Assembly (NCBI GenBank): GCA_013003245.1
Contig: JABDJX010000090.1
Location: 1 to 32,099, forward strand
Direction of reading: 5' to 3'
DNA from: Silicimonas sp.
GTDB taxonomy: Bacteria; Pseudomonadota; Alphaproteobacteria; Rhodobacterales; Rhodobacteraceae
Length of the DNA: 32,099 nucleotides
Positions within the stretch are counted from its first letter, which is position 1; each line of letters starts with the position of its first letter. The translations under genes and the position numbers were made by a program. Shown here piece by piece: positions 22,305 to 31,039 of the stretch. Below the pieces are notes generated by a model. That model saw only the letters and a program-made list of their open reading frames with translations. It was not told where the DNA came from and did no database searches.

Positions 22305-24704
22305 ATGTCGATCGCAACGCGGATTTTCCTGGGAATGGCGTCCATGATTGCGCTCATAATTCTTGTGGGCGGTTTCGCATCCTACCAAGCAAATAATCTG
22401 GCCAATGTCTTTGTCGACTACCGCGAAACGTCACAGCAAGGTTTGCTTGTCAGCGAAATGACGGAAAGTCTCACAAATGCGCGCATAGCTTCGTTGAACT
22501 ACCGAAACACCAAGGATGAAGCTTTCATTGAAGAGTTGTCTCGGCAAGTTGCCAAGATTGCGCTTCTCGCCGATGCACTTGACGCCTCGGAACAATCAGA
22601 CTTTGACGCTGTTCCTGACTTGCTAAGCAAATACGAAAGTAACATGCGCAGGGTCCATGATCTTCAGCGTCTAAGAAATGACCTCGTCCAAGTTGCAGCA
22701 GAATCCAGTCAAATTGCTCGGCAAAATCTAGCAGACATCAGAGATACAGCGGTTGTTGATGTTGCTCAGATCGGCAGTTCTGTGGGCATTGCCGAAAACA
22801 ATCTATTGCTTAGTCAGCTGTATATCGAACGCTTCCTTGGTTCGAACAGCCAAAGCGATTTTGCTCGATCGACAAAAGAGATCGAAACAGCACGCTCTGG
22901 GTTAGATCGACTAATGACGATGGTGCGAAATCAAAGACAGCGACAGTTGGTTTCCGAGACGGTTGCCAGATTGGACAAGTTCAATACATCGACCGCTCAA
23001 CTCTCAGAGATCACTCAGGCGAGAAATGCGGCCTATGCGCTTATGGATGAGATCGGAGCAAAAGCGCTCTCAATCATGGAGCAGGAGACAAAAGCTGCTC
23101 TCGACATGCAAAACACTCTCGGAGCCAGCGGGTTAGATACCGCAAAAAATGTCATTTCAGTTGTTTTGGCGGTGGTTTTGGCTGGGGCTGTTGTTGGCAT
23201 CGTTTGTGCTCATCTCATTGGGCGTAACATAACCGTCCGCCTTAAAAAGGTGACGCGTGAAATGATCGAGCTCGCAAATGGTAATCTTGGCATTGTTATT
23301 GCCGACGATGATTCGACGCATGAAATCGCGAAAATGAGCGAGGCGATGACTGTTTTCCAAGAAAATGCAATCAAAGCGCGAGAATTGGAAGCAGAGGTAA
23401 AGGAAGCTGAAAGAAAGAACCTCGAGCGCACAGAAGCCGAACACAAGCGTAAAGCAGAAATTGCTGAGGAAACGCGGGAAGTCGAAAGGCAACAAAAGGA
23501 AGAGACGCAGCGCCACATTGAGACTTTGGAGGCCTTTCAGGAAGACATGCAGCGCGTAATTGGGCAAGCGGCCACCGGAAACTTTTCTCTTCGCATGTCG
23601 AGCAATGTGTCTGAGCCCAGCCTGTTGACGCTGGCAACTTTGATCAACGAATTGATGCAGGCAATGGAAGACAATGTGGCAGATCTTGTCTCGAGCATCG
23701 GTGAATTAGCAAAAGGCAATTTGGGCGTTCGAATGGAGGGCGAAAGGCAGGGAGTGTTCTTGAACATAAAGGAGGACTTCAACGCGGCCTTGATCACCTT
23801 GTCAGAAACCATCGCGGCTATAACGTTGAGCGGTCAAACTGTGTCGCAAACGTCTTCTGGTCTGAAAAAGTCATCTGGCGAAATGGCAAGGCGAGCGGAG
23901 GAAAATGCGGCGACTGCCGAACAAACATCGGCAGCAGTAGAGGAGATTACAGCAAGCATCCGGCAAGTTGTTGAGAACGCAAAGGCGGCTGATCAGGCCA
24001 CCCAACGTGTTCGGAAAAGCGCTGACGAAACCAGGAGGGTTTCCACTGAAACTGAAGCTACGATCAATGAAATGACAGAGGCGTCGGCGCAGATTAATCG
24101 TGTCGTCAAGGTAATCGAAGACATCGCTTTTCAGATCAATTTGCTTGCTTTGAATGCCGGTGTCGAAGCAGCGCGCGCTGGCGAAGCGGGTTTGGGCTTT
24201 TCAGTGGTTGCTTCCGAAGTTCGCGCCTTAGCGCTCCGGTCGCAAGAGGCAGTTCAAGAGATCACACAGGTCATACAGCAAAGCAATCTCAGTGTGGAGG
24301 CCGGTGTCGAGCAAGTTGGACTGTCTAGAGAGGCGCTCGAAGGAATAATCACCGAGGTCGAGGTTGCGTCTGGACAAATCTCCGAAATCGCTTCTGCAGT
24401 TGAAGAGCAGGCAAAGGGCATTGAAGAAATCAACAGTGCAATCCGAACAATCGATATCACCGCGCAAAAGAATGCCGCAACGCTTGAGGAAATGACGGCC
24501 TCAAACATTTCGCTCAGCGAAGAGGCTTCGCGACTTGAAGATTCTCTAAAAGAATTCCAGGGCGTTAAAACTTGTACGAATTCAGTACGGGTCACCAAAG
24601 CCAATCAAGCCCCAAAATTCGTTCACACCCAACCCAAAATGGCATCTGTCGCAGGACATACTAAAGTCCTATTAAACGAAGAGGACGGTTGGGATGAATT
24701 TTGA
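22305..24704 (+). CDS. Methyl-accepting chemotaxis protein with HAMP repeats and C-terminal tether
   Basis: 799-residue transmembrane chemoreceptor. TM1 about 7-27, an all-helical periplasmic sensor 28-281 resembling the HBM (helical bimodular) type, TM2 about 282-305, a HAMP (306-358), a charged coiled coil (358-410), two more HAMP-like units ([11 protein letters not shown] about 421-431, [11 protein letters not shown] about 467-477), and the signalling domain with its conserved hairpin tip around [20 protein letters not shown] (621-640). Methylation-type E-rich helices flank the tip. The tail ends in DGWDEF, the x-W-x-x-F form of the pentapeptide that tethers CheR/CheB in other bacteria. 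HBM domains can bind organic acids, so proximity to glcDEF is suggestive only. GAGAGG lies 7 nt before the ATG. Confidence 0.92.
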   Translation: MSIATRIFLGMASMIALIILVGGFASYQANNLANVFVDYRETSQQGLLVSEMTESLTNARIASLNYRNTKDEAFIEELSRQVAKIALLADALDASEQSDFDAVPDLLSKYESNMRRVHDLQRLRNDLVQVAAESSQIARQNLADIRDTAVVDVAQIGSSVGIAENNLLLSQLYIERFLGSNSQSDFARSTKEIETARSGLDRLMTMVRNQRQRQLVSETVARLDKFNTSTAQLSEITQARNAAYALMDEIGAKALSIMEQETKAALDMQNTLGASGLDTAKNVISVVLAVVLAGAVVGIVCAHLIGRNITVRLKKVTREMIELANGNLGIVIADDDSTHEIAKMSEAMTVFQENAIKARELEAEVKEAERKNLERTEAEHKRKAEIAEETREVERQQKEETQRHIETLEAFQEDMQRVIGQAATGNFSLRMSSNVSEPSLLTLATLINELMQAMEDNVADLVSSIGELAKGNLGVRMEGERQGVFLNIKEDFNAALITLSETIAAITLSGQTVSQTSSGLKKSSGEMARRAEENAATAEQTSAAVEEITASIRQVVENAKAADQATQRVRKSADETRRVSTETEATINEMTEASAQINRVVKVIEDIAFQINLLALNAGVEAARAGEAGLGFSVVASEVRALALRSQEAVQEITQVIQQSNLSVEAGVEQVGLSREALEGIITEVEVASGQISEIASAVEEQAKGIEEINSAIRTIDITAQKNAATLEEMTASNISLSEEASRLEDSLKEFQGVKTCTNSVRVTKANQAPKFVHTQPKMASVAGHTKVLLNEEDGWDEF

Positions 24705-24759
24705 AAACATCAGCAGTAGCGTCAACCAGTAAGTTATTATTTCGACGCAGACTTTTCAG

Positions 24760-24835
24760 TGGTGCCGCTGAAGGGACTTGAACCCCCGACCCATCGCTTA
24801 CGAAGCGATTGCTCTACCAGCTGAGCTACAGCGGC
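24760..24835 (-). tRNA. tRNA-Thr (anticodon CGT)
   Basis: Minus-strand cloverleaf: acceptor stem GCCGCTG / CAGCGGC, D-arm AGCTCAGCTGGTAGAGC, anticodon arm ATCGCTTCGTAAGCGAT with CGT as anticodon, T-arm core GGTTCAAGTCC, discriminator A and encoded CCA (24760-24762). It reads ACG codons. It lies 41 nt beyond the hemY stop on the same strand. Confidence 0.97.
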
Positions 24836-24876
24836 TTGGCCGCGCTGATAGCAATCTTTTTGCGATGCGCATAGCC

Positions 24877-26445
24877 CTAAGTTGCGTCTTTTCTCAGCTC
24901 CTCAGCTGATTCTGGCTCGGACACATAATCAGCTGGTGGCGCGTCCGCGTTTGCTGTGGGTGCGGCTTCTTCATTTGGTGCACCGTCGATTTGTCCAACG
25001 TCTTCTAAAGCTTCCTCAGCCGATCCAACATCAGGCTCATCCACTTCGGCGTCTGATGGTTTTTCTGCAATCTGTCCGACGATGAGAGGAAGCATCTCGG
25101 CGCCGGAAGCCACTGGTGCGATCTCTTCTTTGGAAATGCGCCAACTCATCGTGTCGAAGCCGCTACAGCTATCGCAAATGGGATCCCACCTAACGTGCGA
25201 CTTCTGACAGTTATCACAAACCCAATGAGGGCCTCTGGACGCAGAAAGAGCACGCGCCAACCAACCCTTAACCACCGCATCATCTGCGCCTGCACCACGC
25301 TCAATGGCAGCCATAATTGTCAGTGACCTTGCAGTTGGATCAGTTTCAGGCAAATCACCCAAAGCTTTCCGTGCCGCAGGAAAATCTTCAGCTGCGATGC
25401 GCAGTTCTGCGGCAAGCATGCGTGTTTCGGGGTCTTCGCGATGCTGGCTTGTCAAAGCGGTAAACCGGTGAATACGGTCTTTGGGCGTTTCATCGGGGTT
25501 TATTCGCGCAAATGCAGCGGCAAGGTCCGGATGTGGCAACGCTTCCCACGCCTTTTTAAGAACACGCGCGGCATTTTTGGGTTTGCCTTGAGCAACATAT
25601 GCATCGGACGCCATGACCGCCGCCGGTATCAGATCGGGCGACTTTCTGTTTGCCTCAATCGCCGCTTCCCGCGCTTCAATAGACTTGTCTTCATCTATAA
25701 TGTCCCGGGCCTGACCCAAGGCCAAAACCGCGTCCCGCCGTTTGTGGACATCTCGAGGCAAACTACCGTGCTTCAACTTGGCAGCCAAGGTTTGCCGAGC
25801 CGCTGACCAATCATGAGAGCCTGCCTGAAGGTTTAACAAGACATCCTGAGTTTCGGTATGCTTTGGCTTCAAAGCAAAGGCGCGTTCCGCCAGTTTCATG
25901 GCAGTATCGGTGTCGCCAGCTTCCAGTTTCTGCTTCATTAAGCCACGCACCCCAACAAATCGGGTACGATCATCCTTCAGCAGCCGTTTGAAAGCCTCTT
26001 CCGCGCGCGCGCGATCACCGCTTTGTTCCGCCGCCTGAGCTGTTAGCAGCATCGTCAAATCATCACGTTTCAGGAGCCGTTCGGCTTTGTCCGCCTTGGT
26101 CAGGGCAATCCGTGGCTCGCCAGAGGCAAGCGCCATCATTCCTTCTGCAAGGGCATCATACCCCTTGCGCTCTCTGTTGCGCGAAAAATACCGTGTGACC
26201 GCCGTTTCATCGCCTGCCATGAACCGCAGGAAGGCAACGACCAGTCCGATGATTTTCAGCGTAAGCCAGATCGCAACCACCAGCACCAAAAGACCGATAA
26301 CCGACGCCAAAGGACCAAAAGTGAGTTCTGTATTGGCGATCGAGAGCCTCACGCCGCCTTCAGCCTCTAAGAGGTATCCCGCGCCCCATGCGGCGGCCGC
26401 AATGAGAGTTAGAAAGAGAATAATTTTTACAAGCGACCAAAGCAT
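24877..26445 (-). CDS. hemY: HemY-type TPR membrane protein
   Basis: 522-residue inner-membrane protein of the proteobacterial HemY family (not the protoporphyrinogen oxidase of the same name). Two N-terminal membrane helices (about 5-25 and 47-72) follow the usual HemY layout, then MAGDETAVTRYFSRNRERKGYDAL and TPR repeats to about residue 400. A small zinc-ribbon CDNCQKSHVRWDPICDSC comes next, as in alphaproteobacterial members and LapB, then an acidic, Ala/Pro-rich tail of about 85 residues. The exact role is unknown; it is thought to scaffold late haem synthesis. It starts 10 nt after the mic60 stop. Confidence 0.88.
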   Translation of the reverse strand: MLWSLVKIILFLTLIAAAAWGAGYLLEAEGGVRLSIANTELTFGPLASVIGLLVLVVAIWLTLKIIGLVVAFLRFMAGDETAVTRYFSRNRERKGYDALAEGMMALASGEPRIALTKADKAERLLKRDDLTMLLTAQAAEQSGDRARAEEAFKRLLKDDRTRFVGVRGLMKQKLEAGDTDTAMKLAERAFALKPKHTETQDVLLNLQAGSHDWSAARQTLAAKLKHGSLPRDVHKRRDAVLALGQARDIIDEDKSIEAREAAIEANRKSPDLIPAAVMASDAYVAQGKPKNAARVLKKAWEALPHPDLAAAFARINPDETPKDRIHRFTALTSQHREDPETRMLAAELRIAAEDFPAARKALGDLPETDPTARSLTIMAAIERGAGADDAVVKGWLARALSASRGPHWVCDNCQKSHVRWDPICDSCSGFDTMSWRISKEEIAPVASGAEMLPLIVGQIAEKPSDAEVDEPDVGSAEEALEDVGQIDGAPNEEAAPTANADAPPADYVSEPESAEELRKDAT

Positions 26446-26455
26446 GTCAAAGCCC

Positions 26456-27736
26456 TTAATTTTCGGCGGCGGTTATTTCGGAAAGCGCACTTAGCGCATC
26501 AAGTCGGGCCTGCGCCTGGTCCTGCCAGGGACGCATGGCTTCTAATGCTTCATCAGGAAGTGCCGACACTTCAGCAACCGCTGCTTGCAGGTCGCCATTT
26601 AACAAGCTTGCCTCCGCACGGGACAAAATGGCGTCAACGCTGTCGCCTTCGCGTGGTGCAAGTGAGCGTGCGTTGGTCTGGCGTTTAAGAAACGCGGTAA
26701 GCTTCTCGCCTGCTGATGCATCTTGCGGCACCTCAGTTGTTGAGGCCAAAGCGGTTCGGGCCGCATCGGGAAATGTGCGTTGCAAAGCACCCATCGTGGC
26801 GACACCCTCGGTCGCTGACGACGTTAAGGCTTTCGGTGGCGCATCGAATAACACCAGCTCGTCAGCAAAGCCTTCGCCATTTTCAACAGCGGCCGACAGT
26901 GCTGCGATTGCAGCTTTACGCTCCGCCTCAGCAGCGGCTTGCGCGGCCGCGGCCTCGATTTCGCTAGCCTGAGCCTTGGCTGCCTCGACCTGTGCCTTCG
27001 CGTCTTCAGTCAGTTGCTGAAGTTCTAATTGAAAATTGGCCATCTCTTCATCAGAGACTTCCTCGGCTCTGCTGGGCCCGGTTTCCTGTTCGATTTGGAA
27101 TTCGGCAACGCGTTCTTCTAGTGCACCCACGCGGTCCGAGATTGCCTCTATCCCGGTCGCCATATTACTTTCAAGCGCCTCTATGCGATCCATGATCGTT
27201 TCGGGCGCATCGCCAGAAGCGGCCTGTGCCACTTGCAAGGCCTCTATTTCTGTCACCAGTGTATCCATACGATCTGAAAGCGGTGCCGCATCAAAAGGCT
27301 CAATCTGTGCAACATCCACTGCCAATTCATCCAGCCGTGTCTCGACAGATGTTGTATCAATGCCAAGGCCCATCAAGTTTGCCGCGATAAAACCAATTGC
27401 ACCTGCAATTAGGCCGCCGCCAACCGATGGCATGACCGAGCCGCGCTTCTCTTCAGCAACAACGGATGCCGATACTGGAAGAGAGTCGTCGTCATCACCA
27501 ATGGGCCCGACTTTGTCCTTGTCGGTGCCCCCTTCATCCGACCCATCGGTCTCGGCAGTCTGAGCTTCAGACTGGTCATCGGGATCAACTTCCTCGGCCT
27601 CTCCCTCTATGACCACAGGCGCATCACCATCATCTTGGGACGTATCGCTTGAGGTTTCTGCAGTATCAGAATCGGTCGTCGAATCGGACTCTTTTGAGTT
27701 TTCTGTTTCTTTTGAAATGGTTGACTTACGCGCCAA
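26456..27736 (-). CDS. Alphaproteobacterial Mic60/mitofilin (COG4223)
   Basis: 426-residue homologue of the mitochondrial crista-organising protein Mic60. It has the family layout: an acidic, Ser/Thr-rich disordered N-terminus (about 1-95), one membrane helix (about 104-124, GGGLIAGAIGFIAANLMGLG), a long periplasmic coiled coil (130-285, with EAAAAQAAAEAERKAAIAAL) and a C-terminal mitofilin domain (about 325-420) with LAPREGDSVDAILSRAEASL and the amphipathic end helices. Bacterial Mic60 is known to shape the inner membrane and contact the BAM complex. The hemD-mic60-hemY order is the conserved alphaproteobacterial one and supports the call. No haem-enzyme motif is seen, despite the old name HemX for this position. 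Confidence 0.88.
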   Translation of the reverse strand: MARKSTISKETENSKESDSTTDSDTAETSSDTSQDDGDAPVVIEGEAEEVDPDDQSEAQTAETDGSDEGGTDKDKVGPIGDDDDSLPVSASVVAEEKRGSVMPSVGGGLIAGAIGFIAANLMGLGIDTTSVETRLDELAVDVAQIEPFDAAPLSDRMDTLVTEIEALQVAQAASGDAPETIMDRIEALESNMATGIEAISDRVGALEERVAEFQIEQETGPSRAEEVSDEEMANFQLELQQLTEDAKAQVEAAKAQASEIEAAAAQAAAEAERKAAIAALSAAVENGEGFADELVLFDAPPKALTSSATEGVATMGALQRTFPDAARTALASTTEVPQDASAGEKLTAFLKRQTNARSLAPREGDSVDAILSRAEASLLNGDLQAAVAEVSALPDEALEAMRPWQDQAQARLDALSALSEITAAEN

Positions 27737-27825
27737 AACTAATCTTCCCGTCCGAACGTTGTCGTTGGTCCTTAGCTTACAACAGATAGTTCGGAATGTC
27801 CGTGAGACGATAGCGCAAGATCTAT

Positions 27826-28506
27826 TCAGAAATGCTTCACCACAGATTGCGCCATTGCCTCAGCCGTTGGGGAGGGGGCCACTTCGATTTCTCCCCGCCC
27901 GGCCCATGCTTCAGCCACATCCGCGCTCATGGCAATGACGCGCGCATCGGCAGTCATCGACATACCGGACAAAAGCTTTGCGGATCGCGGTGAAAAGACC
28001 GGAGCAATCACCAAACCCTCGCCCTGCAACAACGCCAACGCGGCCTTGTTGAGCGGCTGAGAGACTTGATCGTAAACAACAGCTTCATCAACTTCGATGC
28101 CTGCTTTTCTAAGGCGCAACGCGATATCTCCGCGGGCATGCGTGCCCCTGATATGCAGCGCCGGCCCTTGGATCTCAATAGATCGCGCCACAAGTTGCTC
28201 AGCATTCTCTCCCAATGCCCGTACCACGGCACCCGACCTTGTTGCCGCGTCTGCTGTTTTTTCGCCAACCGTGACCACCTGCCGACCGCGCAAAACATCG
28301 GGAATGGCTGCCACACCGTTCGCCGACGTAAAAATGATCGTAGCGTACTTTCTAACATCTGGTAGCTGCTTGCGCAGCTCGATCCGCATGATGGGCGAGA
28401 TAACAACCGGAAGTCTGCGCCCTGCGATTTCTTCGCAAGTGGCCAGGAACTCTTCTGACTGCGGCTTTGGTCTGGTCAAAAGCAATGTCGGCTGCTTGTC
28501 TTGCAC
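27826..28506 (-). CDS. hemD: Uroporphyrinogen-III synthase
   Basis: 226-residue cytosolic enzyme that closes and isomerises hydroxymethylbilane to uroporphyrinogen III. Marks: LLLTRPKPQSEEF at the start, IIFTSANGV, VVTVGEKTADAA, a weak C-terminal domain with AVVYDQVSQPL and APVFSPRSAKLL. The family is poorly conserved, so context matters: it heads the hemD-mic60-hemY unit. The start is taken as GTG 28506, after AAGGAGGC with about 4 nt spacing; the ATG reading from 28656 would overlap the opposite gene tsaD and adds no family-like sequence. hemC is not next to it here. Confidence 0.9.
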   Translation of the reverse strand: MQDKQPTLLLTRPKPQSEEFLATCEEIAGRRLPVVISPIMRIELRKQLPDVRKYATIIFTSANGVAAIPDVLRGRQVVTVGEKTADAATRSGAVVRALGENAEQLVARSIEIQGPALHIRGTHARGDIALRLRKAGIEVDEAVVYDQVSQPLNKAALALLQGEGLVIAPVFSPRSAKLLSGMSMTADARVIAMSADVAEAWAGRGEIEVAPSPTAEAMAQSVVKHF

Positions 28507-28579
28507 GGCTGCCTCCTTTGCTTGTCTACGGGGCGTCTTGGGTGTTACTTGCCGATGAACCCTCAAGCAAGTCAAACGC

Positions 28580-29659
28580 ATGCCACGCATCTTTTTGGGA
28601 ATCGAGTCAAGCTGCGACGACACTGCCGCCGCCGTTGTCACGAGTGACCGACGCATTCTGTCATCAGTTGTGTTGGATCAGGCAACCCTGCACGAAAGAT
28701 ATGGCGGCGTAGTGCCCGAGATCGCAGCCCGCGCCCACGCCGAAAAGCTGGATATCGCGGTTGAAAAAGCACTCGAAGATGCCAATCTCGAACTAAGCGA
28801 TCTCGATGCAATCGCTGTCACCGCAGGCCCGGGTTTGATCGGAGGCGTCATTTCCGGAGTAATGATGGCGCGCGGGCTATCTGCTGGAAGCGGATTGCCG
28901 TTGATCGCCGTCAACCACCTGGCGGGTCATGCGCTTACGCCGCGCCTGACCGACAGTTTAAGCTTTCCCTATCTCATGTTGTTGGTGTCTGGCGGGCACT
29001 GCCAGTTTCTGATCGTGCATGGGCCTGACGAATTTCACCGCCTTGGTGGTACAATCGATGACGCCCCCGGAGAGGCGTTCGATAAGACGGCGCGCCTTTT
29101 GGGTTTGCCGCAACCCGGCGGACCTTCAGTTGAAAGCAGCGCCAAACTTGGAGATCCCAAGCGTTTTGCGCTGCCACGGCCTTTGTTGGACAGATCAGGA
29201 TGCGACATGAGCTTTTCCGGACTGAAAACTGCGGTGCTTCGCACGCGAGACGCCTTAGTGTCGGAAAAAAGCGGGCTTACGCAACAGGATCGCACTGATC
29301 TGTGTGCAGGCTTCCAGTCTGCCGTTGTGGACGTTCTGGCCGAGAAATCCCGGCGCGCGATTAAGGCATATCTGGAGTCCGCTCCCAGCGAACCCGCCTT
29401 TGCCGTCGCTGGCGGCGTTGCGGCGAATACAGCGATTCGAACCGGTTTAGAGACCCTATCAAAAGAAAGTGGTGTCGCCTTTGCAGCCCCTCCATTGGCA
29501 CTTTGCACAGACAACGCTGCGATGATTGCCTGGGCTGGCATTGAATTGGACCAAGCAGGATTGCGCGGCATGGATCCAATAGTGGCGCGGCCAAGGTGGC
29601 CATTGGACAAGCAGCAAGCCCCTCTTTTAGGCTCCGGCAAAAAAGGGGCAAAGGCATGA
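28580..29659 (+). CDS. tsaD: tRNA N6-threonylcarbamoyladenosine transferase TsaD
   Basis: 359-residue ASKHA-fold enzyme that transfers threonylcarbamoyl to A37 of ANN-decoding tRNAs, with TsaB and TsaE. It shows [35 protein letters not shown], the metal-binding [12 protein letters not shown] (His113, His117), [13 protein letters not shown], and [14 protein letters not shown]. It makes the base that MtaB (1720) later methylthiolates. Divergent from hemD with a 73-nt gap; its stop overlaps gpsA by four bases (ATGA). Confidence 0.98.
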   Translation: MPRIFLGIESSCDDTAAAVVTSDRRILSSVVLDQATLHERYGGVVPEIAARAHAEKLDIAVEKALEDANLELSDLDAIAVTAGPGLIGGVISGVMMARGLSAGSGLPLIAVNHLAGHALTPRLTDSLSFPYLMLLVSGGHCQFLIVHGPDEFHRLGGTIDDAPGEAFDKTARLLGLPQPGGPSVESSAKLGDPKRFALPRPLLDRSGCDMSFSGLKTAVLRTRDALVSEKSGLTQQDRTDLCAGFQSAVVDVLAEKSRRAIKAYLESAPSEPAFAVAGGVAANTAIRTGLETLSKESGVAFAAPPLALCTDNAAMIAWAGIELDQAGLRGMDPIVARPRWPLDKQQAPLLGSGKKGAKA

Positions 29660-30606
29660 GCATATCCGTCTTGGGGTCCGGGGCTTTTGGAACCGCGCTC
29701 GCCATGGCTTTTGCGCGCGATGGAACGGAGGTGATCTTACTGAGCAGAGACGAAGAAGACGCCGACAAGATGCAAAGCGCAAGACGCTCGGGCCAGCGTT
29801 TGCCAGGCTTTGATCTGCCTCAGAGCCTAACAATAACCTCTGACAGCACTGCATTTGAAACCGACGTCTGCCTTCTGGCGGTGCCGATGCAAAAGCTCGA
29901 AGCCGTTCTTAAGGAACACCCTCAGCTTGAAGGGAAATCTCTTGTCACTTGCTGCAAAGGCATTGATCTAAATACAGGTCTGGGTCCGGCAGAAACGACG
30001 ACAAATCAATTTCCCTCTGCGAATGTGGCGGTGCTGACGGGACCCAGCTTTGCGGTCGACATTGCGCGGGGCTTACCTACAGCCTTGGTCTTGGCTGCCC
30101 ATGAAGAAAGCTTGGCCAAAGATTTGCAATCGATACTCACGCGCCCTGCCCTCCGCCTCTATCGTACCACTGATGTACCCGGTGCTGAGTTGGGTGGGGC
30201 CCTTAAGAACGTCGTGGCACTGGCTGCAGGTATCGCGATAGGCGCGGAACTTGGCGACAGCGCTCGGGCTTCGGTCATTGCGCGTGGCTTTGCGGAAATG
30301 TCCCGGTTGGCTTTGGCAAAAGGCGCCCGGTTAGAGACGCTTCAGGGCCTCTCCGGTCTTGGCGATCTTGTGTTGACCTGCACATCTGAGAAATCGCGAA
30401 ACTTTGCAACTGGCGTAGGTCTTGGCCGGGGCGAAACCATTGATCCGACAACAACAGTCGAAGGCATTGCAACCGCGCAAGCCGTCGCCGCAACGACGGA
30501 TATGGAGCTTCCCATTTTACGCGCAGTGGCCGCCGTAACTCTCGGCGCGCTTGACATCGCAACGGCAATCGAGACGCTTTTGGCGCGACCTGTGGGAAAG
30601 GAATAG
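29656..30606 (+). CDS. gpsA: Glycerol-3-phosphate dehydrogenase [NAD(P)+]
   Basis: 316-residue cytosolic enzyme reducing dihydroxyacetone phosphate to sn-glycerol-3-phosphate for phospholipid synthesis. The N-terminus has the dinucleotide motif [12 protein letters not shown], then [29 protein letters not shown], the catalytic lysine in [14 protein letters not shown] and [20 protein letters not shown]. The start at 29656 overlaps the tsaD stop (ATGA) and gives the expected N-terminus; the longer reading from 29596 is rejected. EVE-protein translation starts 2 nt after its stop. Confidence 0.97.
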   Translation: MSISVLGSGAFGTALAMAFARDGTEVILLSRDEEDADKMQSARRSGQRLPGFDLPQSLTITSDSTAFETDVCLLAVPMQKLEAVLKEHPQLEGKSLVTCCKGIDLNTGLGPAETTTNQFPSANVAVLTGPSFAVDIARGLPTALVLAAHEESLAKDLQSILTRPALRLYRTTDVPGAELGGALKNVVALAAGIAIGAELGDSARASVIARGFAEMSRLALAKGARLETLQGLSGLGDLVLTCTSEKSRNFATGVGLGRGETIDPTTTVEGIATAQAVAATTDMELPILRAVAAVTLGALDIATAIETLLARPVGKE

Positions 30607-30608
30607 AT

Positions 30609-31022
30609 ATGGCATACTGGCTTTTCAAATCCGAACCATCGGCATGGAGCTGGCAAGACCAGCTGGCCAAGGGCGAGGCCGGCGAGGAATGGGACGGTGT
30701 GCGCAACTATCAGGCCCGCAACAATATGCGAAAGATGAGGTTGGGCGACCAGGGGTTTTTCTATCATTCACAAAAAGACAAAGAGATTGTCGGCATCGTC
30801 GAAGTCATGGCCGAGGCGCACCCTGACAGCACGACAGACGACGAACGCTGGGAGTGCGTCGATATCAAGGCCGTCTCGTCTGTTCCCACCCCGGTCACGC
30901 TGGAGCAGGTGAAGGCCAACGCCAAGTTGGCGGAAATGGCGCTGGTCAAGAACACAAGGCTTTCTGTGCAACCTGTGACCGAGGCTGAATGGGATATCGT
31001 TTGCAGCATGGCGGGCCTTTAA
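30609..31022 (+). CDS. EVE-domain protein (PUA-like fold)
   Basis: 137-residue protein consisting only of an EVE domain, related to thymocyte nuclear protein 1. It shows YWLFKSEPSAWSW, WDGVRNYQARNNMRKMRLGD, GFFYHSQKDKEIVGIVEV, and the C-terminal MALVKNTRLSVQPVTEAEW. The fold reads modified bases or nucleotides; the natural ligand of the bacterial protein is not established. It is the third gene of tsaD-gpsA-EVE, an arrangement I know from other alphaproteobacteria, so a link to RNA modification is possible. Confidence 0.93.
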   Translation: MAYWLFKSEPSAWSWQDQLAKGEAGEEWDGVRNYQARNNMRKMRLGDQGFFYHSQKDKEIVGIVEVMAEAHPDSTTDDERWECVDIKAVSSVPTPVTLEQVKANAKLAEMALVKNTRLSVQPVTEAEWDIVCSMAGL

Positions 31023-31039
31023 GTGCAGGTATTTGCTAG

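Noticed and set aside
26899-26990. Ala-rich repeated codons in mic60 as a simple-sequence repeat
   Set aside because: This is the normal alanine-rich coiled coil of the protein, not a perfect DNA repeat.
28507-28656. N-terminal extension of hemD to an ATG at 28656
   Set aside because: It overlaps the start of tsaD on the other strand and adds Arg-rich sequence unlike the family; GTG 28506 has a strong RBS.
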